DNA of 64,000 nt. Origin: Diprion similis. Its lineage: Eukaryota > Arthropoda > Insecta > Hymenoptera > Diprionidae. This document shows positions 49,151 through 61,503 of the stretch, in pieces; within the stretch, counting starts at the first letter, position 1; each line of letters begins with the position of its first letter. The translations under genes and the position numbers were made by a program. Below the pieces are notes generated by a model. It did not search any database. It saw nothing but the letters and a program-made list of their open reading frames with translations, and was not told where the DNA came from. Location of the stretch: the NCBI RefSeq assembly GCF_021155765.1, contig NC_060115.1:7110493-7174492 (forward strand), read 5' to 3'.

Positions 49151-49525
49151 CACCAGAACCTCGATTATCCAAACCGCGGTCATGCGAACTCTCAATTATC
49201 CGACCCATGACTTGTTTTAACCGAACGCTTAATCATCCGAACGTTGGCTGAAAAAATACATTTTTGGTGCGAAATGTACATTGTTGCTCGCTAAAAAATC
49301 TGAAGCAGTTGTTTGTCAATTGACAATAGTTGTCTGTATAAAACCAAAGTAATAAAATAAGCGTTCGGTGTTTGAAAGAAGTTTAATGTGTATTTACATG
49401 TTTTGTTAATTTAAATTTGTGTTGTATCTACACATTATTATACCTTAAGATAAAAAATTCATTTCGGTTATCCGAACTAGACTCGGTCCAAAATTAATTC
49501 GGATAATCAAGGTTGTACGGTACTG
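49151..49525. mobile_element. Pogo/Tigger-like MITE, 375 bp
   Basis: The left end CACCAGAACCTCGATTATCC and the right end GGATAATCAAGGTTGTACGG...ACTG are inverted partners (CAGTACCGTACAACCTTGA read inward), flanked by TA on both sides (49149-49150, 49526-49527). Subterminal copies of the motif occur inside (AATTATCCGACC near 49196; GGTTATCCGAACTAGA near 49469). Ends beginning CAG with an ACCTCGATTATCCGA-type core and a TA duplication are typical of pogo/Tigger elements. No transposase frame remains, so it is non-autonomous. Confidence 0.75.
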
Positions 49526-50492
49526 TATAATAAACATTTCTATTGCTTGTCGGGAAATGTTTGTGGATATTTCATTAGTCTTGAAGTATGTTTAACACGT
49601 ACGTTCAGTGAATTTAGTCGTTTTTTACTCCTATTTCTTGTACTTGTTAAGTGGTAATAAAATGAAATTTCTGTATATTCAAATTTCGTGAAAATTATGC
49701 AAGTGAGATCGTAAAATTCTAGCTAACGTTAGTTGAATGACGCATACTATAGGCAAAAAGTGAAGAAACAATATAAAATATATATGCGTTAAATTATGGC
49801 ATCAGGTACTTTATCGTCAAAGAAATGAATTGTAAACATTATTTCTGCCGCGTATCCAAAATTACTTTTACACTGATAGGGCATATTTCTAATAAGCCTA
49901 TACTTTAATTTTGCATTAATTAATACGTATACACGATGGGTTTATTTATAACAAAATATTACAAAGTTATCGATAGGATGTTATATGCGTCGATCACTAT
50001 CGTTATTACACTAACTCATTTTAATTGATTAAAATTATATCTATTTCGTACAATTACACGTGGTTACTTATAGTATGTTATAACAATGATAAATTATGTC
50101 ATATAATTATAGATTTAGGTGTTTATAAGTGTGAATGTTTCAATGCCTGAAGGTAATACAAGATTTCGCGAGTGAAAAGAAAATCTATCTTGCTGAAGGT
50201 TTGAGTCCAGATCCAATTAGGTTAGATGATTTTTTATTCGCTGTCTTTCAATTGTCTTTTGACGCCAAGTGCTTGGGTATGGCTTTGGATTTTACTTTCA
50301 TTTGTTAATTATTTAGTGATTATAATTTAATCTTTGACTGGTTGAGACACGTTCTCTAAACTCGCACGATTGTTGTAATTAATTCTCTCTCTCTTGCATG
50401 TACCATGGAATTTTGTGATTTTCTAAATTTACATAAATTACTTCAATGAAGCTCAATGTGTATTGTGAATAAAATTGAAATGATTGGTATTA

Positions 50493-53143
50493 TTATTGTT
50501 TGTACGCAATTTCTTCCTCCTTCTTGATTGCTTGGATCAAGATCAACGCGAGAACTGCCAAAATAACCTGCACAAAGAATAAAAAAAAAAGAAACAATAC
50601 CGAAAGGTGATTAAGACTTATCTAACACCGCCTGCATCGTTATGCCATTATACTTTCTCCGAAATGTTTCGTGCACAGACATATATCTGTATCCAATTAA
50701 TTTACTCATTCATCGATTGCAGCAACGCAAAACTTGATTTAATTTTTTTTCCATTCGATCGCAACGTCCTTTACAATCAGAAGTCTCCGACTGTTAAATA
50801 TATTCCTACTTACGTGAAGCATGCAAAGAGATAATGCGAGACCAGCGATCCATCCAGATCTCGCCTCCAAAAACCAAGTAAGCTCATCGACACAGCCGTG
50901 GAAAAATGCATTCCCTGTTACTGTGTCCCGACATTCTGTAGGCAGTGGCTTCAGCATCGTTAAATAATCCATCGGACCAGTGGCTCCGCAGCATCCAATC
51001 TAAGACATCGAAGAATCAGAATACGTTGAAAATTCGTCCGCCGAAGGTGATTATCACTAAGCCAAATCCGACTCACGTTCTCCTGTATCATCCGGAGAAT
51101 AACCGCTGCTCCATCGTATTGCGAGTTGGATATCAGATTTGTCATGGCCGTGGAGATAATTGGTTGAATACTACTGTCGTAGGTCGAATAATCGAGGAGC
51201 ACCGCAGCCCCGGCTAAACCGCATACAAAGCTCAGGATTTGTAGCCCAATGTACTGAAAACAACCTTCGTTAGTACCTGCATTGCCTTGGTTTAAGGACA
51301 CGCGCAAATAAGAGCGAGAATAAGAGTCAATAATTTCAGTCCAGGAAGTAACAAAATTCAATACGCACTGCGTAAAGGCCGACTACGAGCTCCATGAGAG
51401 CTGCACCACACCCAACGAAAGATATTATCATGACAATGACGGAGGCTGCGATCAAGATGTAAATACCAATGTAGAATTGCCACATTCCCAGGAAACCGAC
51501 CCACTCCTCGAACCCTGGCTCAAGTCGCATCCAAAGCGACAGTCCAAACAAGCTGGCCCCAAATATCTGCATACAGAACAGAGAAATAACATTTTGTCTA
51601 TAATTTTGTAACGACGGTTGATCATAATCATGACAGAAATAATTATTGTTTTCACGTAATATTGCTAGAACGAGGTGATTGAGTCATGTTCCACATATGG
51701 CGTTAATTATAGCTGAGTGAAGGAATTTTTAACGGAAATTAAGTTCATGGACATTTTAATTCCGTCATTGGAGATTGGCTGCAGATTGTTTACTGTGTCT
51801 GTTTTGTAATTTGTGTTTGCATTTTTTTTTTTTTCTCTCTCTTCAACCTGATTGACTTCTGGCTGGTATTTATAGGCAGTAATAGAAACCTTCTACCAAA
51901 TGTACCTATGTCCGTTAAGATATTATATGACTTTTTATAATACACTAAATTTTATACAGTTTATATGTGACAATGAATTTCTCATCAATGCTAAGGAATT
52001 ACTCCACATGTGTTGACCGCAAAAGCAAGTACAGTGCATTGGTCATGGGTATATGTGTAGTGTCCTAAATATGGATATTGCATCTCGTACTTAAAATCAC
52101 ACACATGTCCTGCTATTTAAAATTTCCACGAAGTAAACTTGCAATGGCAATAAAACTGAGACGCAGCCTAGAATATAACGCATTGCTATTTAGGACGGCA
52201 TCTCGTCGCGATGTAGTCATTATTTTCTCCTGGTGTAACAAATCAGGACTTTCGTGTATTACGCAAATTCATACCGGCTCCAAGACCAGGCAACGTAAGA
52301 CTGTGTTAGATTTGAACACAGTTCTAGAATAGCAATTGTGCTACGTATGATACGCGCGGTTGTACACGTAGTTACAATACTGCATACCAGTTAAGCAACA
52401 TAGGGATTGAGTAATCACCGCCTAACACATCGGCAACCCGCCTTCCACGAAGCTATGAAGGATTGTCGACGAACAGGCGCAAGAACACTTGAATTTACAG
52501 GGCGAATGTTATGTTGCAATAATTTGATCACTGCTACAATCTAGCTGCAACTCAAGAGAATTCTGCGTAATGAAACAGTTTTTAAATTAATGAAACGTCT
52601 TATATTGCCTGAACGTAATCTCCTATCACTGATGACACATCAGATATCTTATGTATAACGTGGCGTGAATCGTACAGGAGAAGCTTTGATAAAAACCGAT
52701 AGAAACTATCGACCCTCTTCTAATGATTTCGTCAAACTATTATTTGAAATTCGTTGTAATATATAAACGATGTTTATTTTTCTCTGAAATAAAGTTACCG
52801 GCATTCTCGCGAGGTAATTGATAAATGAATCATACATAGGTACACAAATCGAGGAGCTTTATTTGCAACTGCTGATACCCCATAGTCCATGGCACTCAAA
52901 AAACGATACTTTCCCAAAATTCTTGCAAATAGTGCGCAGCCGGTTGTACAAATAATCAAAAAGCGCATAAAATTAGTATCCACATGTTTGCTTTTTCATA
53001 GAATTGTGTGTACGTTAAATGCAACCGTGGAAAGATTAAGTACTCACCCAGGTCACCGCGTTGAAACAGAATATAAGGTATTTTATACATCCAATTCTTT
53101 GCTCCAGCTGGGCAGCACCAGTGCCTCGGCCTGTCCCAGCCAT
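50493..53143 (-). CDS. Tsp2A: Tetraspanin, Tsp2A orthologue
   Basis: Five exons on the minus strand: 53143-53048, 51566-51369, 51253-51077, 50999-50814, 50567-50493. All junctions are phase 0 and the product has 243 residues. The N-terminus reads MAGTGRGTGAAQLEQRIGCI, then a first membrane segment. EC1 has WMRLEPGFEEW, TM2 and TM3 follow, and the large loop has the tetraspanin CCG motif at residues 160-162 (IGCCGATGPMDYL), CRDTVTGNAFFHGCVDELTW and TM4, ending KKEEEIAYKQ. The wording of the loop and tail matches Drosophila Tsp2A as I know it, a component of smooth septate junctions in endodermal epithelia (gut, Malpighian tubules). TTTATT at 50233-50238 is a poly-A signal on this strand. Its pseudogene copy lies downstream at 47270-47748. 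Confidence 0.95.
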
Positions 53144-55350
53144 TATTGTTTAAGAACCGGACACTTTGTTGAAGGAAGATCACCACTAATTACTGGAGTC
53201 GAGACAACAATGGTTGAGTACAACAGGTAACTGGGCGGGCCACCAGCGTATAATGTTTTATCTTTGGCAAATATAAGATAACTTGGATAAGCGCGCCCTA
53301 GATATACATCGTCACGACTTACTATGTTCTGATAAATCAAACGTGAATCATTCTTCCTCATCGCGGTAGTTTAATCAACGAGGTGAGTAAAGTATAAGTT
53401 TACTTTTAGTGAGCGGGAAGTACATTTCTATAACCAATTGGTATAAAAATATATATTATTTCGTATTCAACAGAAACGTGTATAATATATTGTACAAGCG
53501 AGATCAAAATCATTCCAGCATATTTTCCTTGTATTGTATTCAGTCTCCCTCAATATCAATCTTTCAATATCAACAAGTGAATTGTAATTAGGGATCGGTG
53601 ATGTGTCATTGTACATTCCTGAAATTACGGCACGCAAGAAGCAGTGGTATTATATTATCTCGCAACATTGATTATCATATAATGATGTTAGACGTACTAT
53701 GCGTATGGAAACGCAATCCCTGTATATGTTCGTAATTTCAATTTGGTATAATATAATATAAATAGTATAGAAACAGCACCGACGATAATGTCGACATCTG
53801 GGAATTATTAACACGACGATTGACAAGCCTAAAACGTTCAGGCACATTCGTGTATTGAAATATTATCAAGCATCGCACATACCTAACGAATTTACGACCA
53901 ATATTGTACGCTCTCAGCATCGTATCCAGCATTTAATGTATTGCATATCGAAATTTTCTATAAGCAGTAGCTAGGAATGACGGTATTAACGTTTAGGCCG
54001 AGAAAAATTAACCGGAGGAATATTTTCTGAAATTTCTACAATGGATTGTTTCTGGAAAGTAGTATGAATATAGTTTAAACGACTTTATTCGTTGACCTAG
54101 TCTTCGTATCATATCATGCAATTTACGCATAGGCAGACTAGGCTTGGATATATACTTGGTACGAATACACTACAGCCTACGTTGAATGAATGTTGCAATT
54201 TTTTGCGATCACAGTCCAGCCTACTCTCATTATTCGATTTTAGGTCCTCGCTGTACATCCTTCGCTACAGAAACTCATAACAGAGAATCATGTGAATCTA
54301 TCTACTAAACTCCATATGCACCACTGGAATGTTGACTACCAGTCTTATCTACGACTACAATATCAAGCACTGTACTCTAATTCCGAGTTAGCAGCACATG
54401 GATTTAAAAATACTTCAACATTTATTCTAACTCTTTATGAAAAACTCTGGAATTCAAAGAATAATTACCGAATCAAAAACCTGCAAGACTGTGATTAAAA
54501 ATGTGATCATTTTGTAGCAAACTCAATTCTTTTCCAAAGCCTGATCAGCTCGTATTAATTTGTCTCGATCCGAAATCTTCCAAATCTCACAAAATTAAGC
54601 AAATGGTGTTAGTTTATTGACAAAATATATCCCACCAACAGGATATCCCAGCTGTTAAAAAATCACCGTACGCAGCCAATTACATCGAGCGTACGCAGAT
54701 TCATCCTACACATTGTGTTCTATTAATAAGCGGTGGCTCAATTACGCACGCCTAGTCGCATACGTGTATAAAGTAGGATGAATGTACGGCCGTAGAAATA
54801 TTCAACGTCATCGAGTTTGCAGGCGTTAAGCGCCTGGAGATCCATACATCGGTGCGAGAAATTTCTGTGAGACCGATAACGGATGTACAGAGTATCTATG
54901 TATGTACATACGTTGTTATTTTCGTAGATACCGATGTTCTTAAATATTTCATATTTCGTAATCAGCGGTAAGATTCCCGAATCAATTTTCCATCTCATCA
55001 ATGGAACGTCGCGTTGCGTGGGCGACGAACACATTTGTTTTCTTCTAAAGGCGCGTGCGAATCGTCGGCCACAGAACAGCCGGGGAACGTGGTTGGAGCA
55101 GGAGGCGAGGAACTAGGGAGTGAAATTTTCGGGAGTGGGGACCGGCGGTAACCAAGAAGTCGAGCTTTGATGATGTGGAAGCTGGAGCCGCGGCCGAGAG
55201 TTGATAACATCGCGTCGCCTTCGAACGTCAAGGGATCTCGCTCTGATAGACGGTTTTCAATTGTTCCTGCCGCAATCGGTCGTTGTAAATAGAACCCTTG
55301 TTTCGTCGTTTAGTTTTTTACACCTCGTTTTAAGTAGTTTCTTAAAAATC
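53144..55350. other. Intergenic region, divergent promoters of Tsp2A and calumenin
   Basis: The two genes point away from each other, so both promoters should lie here. The GC-rich part at 55000-55290 is the likely 5' UTR and promoter of calumenin. No other gene is supported; the 54292-54498 open frame lacks motifs. Confidence 0.5.
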
Positions 55351-56883
55351 ATGCCGCGGACATTATTTACACTCGGTAGTGTGTTCTTGGTTATTGTTAC
55401 CGTCCGGGCGATTCCAAAGCCAGATGAAGTTCAGGATCGTGTATTAGACAAGGTTCGTTCAGAGTTCAAAAAACCAAAATTATCATATTTTAGTACGCAT
55501 AACCTCTACGAGCACTCCTGTCGTTCATTCTCGCTCGATACTTGTTTGAACCTCATTTAAGTTTATTTGATTTAAAATTAAACTTGCATGGAATTAATCA
55601 TCGATTTTTTAACGATTGATTACTGTTTATATAAAATTTGACAAAAGCTTCTATTAACGCAAGGTAATTACAGAAGAATTTTGATCGCATGTCCGTCGGA
55701 GCTCAATTTTCATTTAACATTATTCAATCTTTACTTCGGTTTTTAATTATACATTAGCGTGTTGCGATTTCAGGACCTTAGCGAACAGGAACATTTCATT
55801 AATTCGCAACACAATCCGACTTACGATCATGAGGCTTTTCTTGGTGAGGAGGCCAAGACATTCGATCAACTGAGTCCCGAAGAGAGCAGAAGGCGCCTCG
55901 GTATTATAGTTGATAAAATTGACCAAGATAAAGATGGATTTGTGACCCAAGAGGAGCTCAAGGACTGGATAAAGTACACCCAGCAACGTTACATCCAAGA
56001 TGACGTTGACCGGCAATGGACGACACACAATCCAGAGGACAAGGAAAAACTACCTTGGCAAGAATACCGCAGCTTGGTGTACGGATTTATGGACGATGCC
56101 GGGGACGATTTACCTGAAAAAACCGAAGACGACAACTTCTCATATGCAGCTATGCTTAAGAGAGACCGTCGACGGTGGTCGGTAGCCGATAAAGACGGTG
56201 ATGATGCATTGACCAAAGAAGAATTTGCCGGATTTCTTCATCCAGAAGAATCTGAGGATATGAGGGATGTTGTTGTCCTCGAGACAATGGAGGATATCGA
56301 TAAAGATGCCGATGGAAAAATATCCGTCGCTGAATATATTGGTATGTCTTAGGATTTGAAAATAATATTAGCCAAAAATTGATATGAGAAAACTGTAGTT
56401 CAATGAAATTGATTTCTACAAGTAGCAAATAAAGATTTGCATTTTCTAAATTTCTATCAATATTTTCCAGGGGACATGTACAGAGGAGGAGCTGACGAGG
56501 AAGAACCAGAATGGGTGAAGAATGAAAGAGAGCAGTTTTCTACTTACAGGGACAAGGATGGCGATGGTCTCATGGATGTTGAAGAGGTTTGTCATGGACG
56601 TTGCTGCGTATATTCTGTAACAATTTAAAGTTTACATTAATCATAGGCGATCTTATGATGAAATACTTTACTTATGAGTGACTGATATGTTTAGGTGAAG
56701 AATTGGATCATCCCAGCAGATTTCGATCACGCGGAAGCAGAATCCCGGCATTTGATCTACGAGGCAGACGGTGATGCTGATCAAAAACTTACCAAAGATG
56801 AGATCTTGGAGAAATATGACATTTTCGTTGGTTCCCAAGCGACTGATTTTGGAGAGGCTTTGGCGAGGCACGATGAATTTTAA
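55351..56883 (+). CDS. scf: Calumenin / supercoiling factor, ER-lumenal EF-hand protein (CREC family)
   Basis: Four exons: 55351-55452, 55774-56341, 56471-56586, 56695-56883, giving 324 residues. Residues 1-20 form a signal peptide ending VRA. EF-hand loops: [12 protein letters not shown] (84-95), [12 protein letters not shown] (173-184), [12 protein letters not shown] (210-221), [12 protein letters not shown] (251-262), [12 protein letters not shown] (287-298). The site expected as EF-hand 2 (around [13 protein letters not shown]) lacks calcium ligands. The C-terminus is HDEF, the retrieval signal characteristic of calumenin, so the protein acts in the ER and secretory pathway, where CREC proteins bind calcium with low affinity and modulate folding and carboxylation enzymes. 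The length is usual for the family. The start is set by the signal peptide. Confidence 0.96.
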
Positions 56884-57474
56884 TAATATTACATTTTACT
56901 GCTTCATTGAACAAAGTTTATACATATATTTATATTGATATTTTAAGATATTAGCTTAAAGATTCAAACCTGTCAAGCATTTATGTCTAGCATTTTCCAT
57001 TCTACATATATTTATGTACCTACTTATAGTACCTACTAAACGAATCGGTGATAAAACTTGACTCATGTTATTCATATAACAGAATACTTATATCACCTTC
57101 TTAATCAAAAATAATGAATTTCAATCTCATGTAAAAATCCGTAATAATAAATATGCATATTTTAATACAAACTTGTAGTTATAAACCATCACCATATACA
57201 AATTTTTTTTCTTACGAAATAATTAGAGATGAGTTTGAAAGATCAATTTAAGTCAAAGTCAAAGTCAAAGTAACAATAAATGTTGAAGTGTTCATAATTA
57301 GTTCAACCAGGAATTTACAATCTGACATGAATCCATGGCTATTATTATATTGATATACTTTGATTCGGCTTGTGGAACTTATCCGAAAAATACAATGACG
57401 TATACCTTTATCAGATAAGTGAAGATAATGATTGAAAATATCAGTACGACTCACATTAACTTGGCAAGTGCATC

Positions 57475-58596
57475 ATGCGGAAATTTTACTTCTTCGTACT
57501 ATTTTATTTATGTTTTGTTTGGCGTTTAGCAGGTATACTAACTACTTCTTACTTATTATATCCGTCAACAATTAGCATGTAATTTGATGTATTCAAATAC
57601 TCACTTTGCAACAATGAAGCGTCTGCAGACACAACTGATACTGAGGATGATACTCCATATTGCCTACGTTTTACTTGGCTTGGACCATTGTATGACAAGA
57701 CCAGCACTGTCAATATTTCTTGTGACGATTATACCGGTACACCATGCATCGAACCGCTGATTGTTACAAGTAAGTATTTTGATAAAGTACTTTATGGTAT
57801 ATGACATGTTAGCATGACTGAATTACGTCACAGTTTTGATTGCTTTTAACTGACTTATATTCAGAATAATTCTTATGGAAATGTATCTCACATAAGGAAA
57901 TGTCGTTGTTATAACATTTTCGTATAAAAAGAATGAATTGCCCCACAAATATAATTACTACACAAATTTCAGAGATGAGTTTCAAATAATTGTACATACG
58001 TGATTTTCAGATGATGGTAGTGAACCAAATGTAACATACATGTGGGCAAATTACAATCGCTCTATAATCGGATGCCCGTTAAGGTCCGGATATAGTTGCA
58101 TAAAATATACTTACGTGTATGATAATGCAGGTGAGTGAAAATCTCTCATTCGTGCCATTTTATTTAGTGTAGAATAATGCACGTATTCAACAGTAACTGC
58201 ATTGTAAACTTATTGATTATTTATGTCTTACGATCGTTACTGTTAATTTATTTTTTTTCATAGTGATAAATGCGTCTTACTTTTGTGGTAAAATGATCCA
58301 GGATACTACAACTGCTCTGACGTCGGGCTGCTATGAGCAAAAGGTAAATCACGAAAACATTTGTTTTACTGCTGTTTGTGTAAAAAACAATGACGATTTT
58401 TTGAGTATAACATACCATTATTATTCTGAATAATTTTTTACAGATTACCAGCCATACGATTGGTGCCTGTGCCTGCCAAACTAATGCTGGAGAAGCACCC
58501 TGTAACGCATCTACTACCAATGTTGCATCCATTTGCACTCAGACACTTTTTTTCTTACTGTTACTAATTTTTTGTTATGGAAGTATATTTTCATAG
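57475..58596 (+). CDS. Ly6/three-finger GPI-anchored protein, type A
   Basis: Five exons: 57475-57532, 57629-57769, 58011-58130, 58264-58343, 58444-58596. Phases match throughout, giving 183 residues. The first exon encodes only a signal peptide (MRKFYFFVLFYLCFVW...). The mature part has ten cysteines, beginning DDTPYCLRFTWLG and ending ACACQTNAGEAPCN, a terminal cysteine plus Asn as in Ly6/uPAR domains. There are five N-glycosylation sequons. The tail is small residues followed by TLFFLLLLIFCYGSIFS, a GPI-attachment signal. The spacing differs from the short bou/crok/quiver type, so this is a diverged subfamily. The role is unknown; insect relatives act in septate junctions, channel regulation or gut. 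AATAAA near 58837 could end it. It converges with a second Ly6 gene. Confidence 0.85.
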
Positions 58597-59618
58597 AATC
58601 ATTTCATGATTGCATAAAAACTATCTGAATTTAAATAGCGTATTTCAATTTTTCATCTTGTACTTTATGCTGTCGTTAAGAAGCTTATGTATTTTTTCAC
58701 ATTATTATTATCAGATATATTTACCGTCATTATATTCAATTTTATATTCTTCCGATAGATTATACCTTATACAATTCGGAATAGAATATTGCATATTGAC
58801 AGTGCCAAATTGAAAGCTGATTTTCTAACTTTAATAAAAAAAAACAATTGTGCTACTTGCCGGGAATTACTTTTCTACAAGTACACCAATACCGTAATCA
58901 TCATTAATTTTATTTGGTAACAATTGCACAACTTCTATTTAAAACGCGTTGCCGCGTTTCCCTATAGGCTGAGGAACGCAGAACTGCCTATCGTAAGGCG
59001 GAACGCAGCAGCAATTTCTTAATTTAAACTTTATTTCCGAAAACAGGAATATCAGATGAATAAAATACGCAGCAGTGGATTTTCACTCCTTTTATGTAAC
59101 ATGATACATCCCTGGGTATACGTCTTATAATTTTAAACATTTACGTGTAAGTTGGCGTATTTTCAAAACAGATGCTTAATATTCACGTACATAATATCTC
59201 GGTTTCTTTCCTAATCGTAATGCGAAAATCGAATAATTTTTCCTTTGGTTCCGGTCATTGTGCAAAAGTTTCTTTACTGAACGTCTTGGTCAATCGACAG
59301 CTGGCTACGTTTAATCTATGGTAAGAAATGTCCATCAAAGTGATTATAATAAACAAAAAAAAAATACAAACAATTATCGGGGCTCCGATACGTGCTTGTT
59401 TAAAAAGCACCAATCGTCTTCTTTCAAAATATAATCTTAGAACACATACAATATAATTGTTTCACAGCACGTGTACAAATTGGCTAATTGATGTTTATTA
59501 TGTATTTTTATCATAGTCAGTGTTTAATATCCACGAATATTAATCATATTCTTGCACTACTTCAGTGCATATAATTCGATGCCATCATGTTTACAATGAA
59601 AATCAATAAAGCATTTCA
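58597..59618. other. Intergenic region between convergent Ly6 genes
   Basis: Holds poly-A signals for both: AATAAA near 58837 (plus) and TTTATT at 59494-59499 (minus). No other feature seen. Confidence 0.6.
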
Positions 59619-60425
59619 TCACTCGTAGTACGTAACAAGCACGTACGCAATTATTATGAGCACAAAAGCGAGCAAAGTTCCGGAGTGCAAACTGGATGCA
59701 TCATTTTCAACCCCAACACCCGGAACAACTAGACTGTTGTCCCCGGCGGTAATTATTTCAACGCTTGAGGAAGTGACCTCCGCAACACCGTTCCCGAGGT
59801 TACAGAGATTACTTGTACAGGCACGGTAATAGGTTTTGGCAAAGGGTGTCTTGACTTCGGTATTTAAATACATTGGATTATCTTCGCAAGCGCGATAAAA
59901 CGCCGTCACGAGTCCCGTAGGCTCTGCCAATTCCCGTCGATAAATTGTACAATATTTGTAATTGCACGTAGTCGAAAAATCAGGATCCGAAATGCATGAA
60001 CTTGAAGATGACGTACTGTCGCAAACGTAACAGCTCAAGCCTGGAAGAATACGATAAAAGATTTAATCTAGTATGGCCATTTGTTGTTTAGTTGTAAAAG
60101 AATAATCGACTACACCTGCTAAAACGAGATCCATCCTTGAAACGTGCGACGCGAAAATTTTTCGATTGTACACTTTGAAGATTAATTATTTTGATAACGA
60201 TCGAAACAATTCGGTAGAAGCTATCATTAATACGGCTCTCAGTGGAACAATTATGGCGTTAATTCGATCCAGAAAATTCGGCGTTTTAATCGATTCAAAA
60301 TGTTAAAAATGAAAAATCGCTGAAGAATACTAACCGTAAGCATATTGCTGTCTCGACGTAAAAACTGCGATCACGAATAGTATCGTTGTTAAATTTATGT
60401 CCCGCATCCTGTGCTCTATATCCAT
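59619..60425 (-). CDS. Ly6/three-finger GPI-anchored protein, type B (quiver/crok-like)
   Basis: Two exons on the minus strand: 60425-60335 and 60040-59619, 170 residues. The N-terminal MDIEHRMRDINLTTILFVIA... contains the signal peptide; a second ATG at 60407 gives a shorter, equally plausible start. The mature domain opens GLSCYVCDSTSSSSSC and closes CTSNLCN, with eight cysteines in the pattern of insect Ly6 proteins. A Ser/Val-rich stalk and the hydrophobic tail LLAFVLIIIAYVLVTYY form a GPI signal. The domain sits almost wholly in one exon, unlike its neighbour at 57475-58596, so the two are not recent tandem duplicates. The exact orthologue is not recognised. Confidence 0.88.
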
Positions 60426-61503
60426 TATCCCAACACCTCGCTTAAAACTCTTTGCGATGCCCACACGAAAGCAATACTGACTTGTGTTAGTCACGGGCAA
60501 AATATCAGTGACGACGTTCAGATTTCATGATACCGATAAAATAGATTATGGCATATATACGTATAGGTTTGGTGTGTGTAAGTATATACAGTCAATGTGA
60601 AGAATTTAAGATTACGCGAGGCACCTTTCTAAAAATGGAGTAAGTTTCAAGCGGTATGAAATAATTGAAACAAAAGCATACCTATAATGTATATACAAAA
60701 TATTTTACAGCCCAAGGTACACTACGATAACGCTAAAGGGAACATCACGGTTCCTTGTTCGTTTAATTTGTTGTATGAGTATTGCCAGGCAGTTTAATTA
60801 ACACGAATCGTTTTTGGTAACATAAACAGCCAGAGGGAAAAACCAACCGTTTAATTTCCGTCTATTTACTGCACAACTTTACAAAGGCCGTATATAATAA
60901 ACTTGTTACGCGAGTGGTTCAAGAATTTTTCTATCACTGCAATAAATTGCACAATATATGTATTACTACTGTGCGGGAAGTCCTCAAAATAATTGATATG
61001 TCCATGAACTCGCCCGGCTACTCTTCACATCGCATCTGTAGCTCACGAATGACCATTGTGGATGCGAATTTAGATATATCCAGACGTGTGTTGTGTACGT
61101 TTCTATCTAAGTAGGTATGTTGTTATCACTAAATCCGTTGACGCCACCCCGTTCCTACGAGGGCAATAAAACTGACGGCCAGCTGACGAAAGGTGAAATG
61201 AATGCGAATCAGCGTGTGAATGTATGATAATAATGGGAAGTAATTTAAAATTTTTTTCTCAGTCATTGTAGTATATTTATATAACATGTTACACGACGGC
61301 CGCCAATGCGACGAGAAGGCCGAAGCTTTTCGCTTCGTTTCGCCTGGAAATACGAACTAATGCGATTATACTTTACTTTGAGTAAAAAAGCGATTCTGTC
61401 ATGAACTCGGAAAATATATAAAACGGTGAACCGGTTGAAACATAATCATTACACGTTTCCATTAACTCACAGCACGTTCTGTAGTGTTCCTTAAATCTTC
61501 AAA
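60426..61503. other. Intergenic, divergent promoters of Ly6-B and the protease homologue
   Basis: A TATA-like ATATATAAAACGGTGAACCG near 61416 lies about 88 bp before the ATG at 61504 and suits the protease homologue. No further gene is supported. Confidence 0.45.

Noticed and set aside
57248-57273. AAGTCA hexamer repeat
   Set aside because: Four short copies only; too small to interpret.
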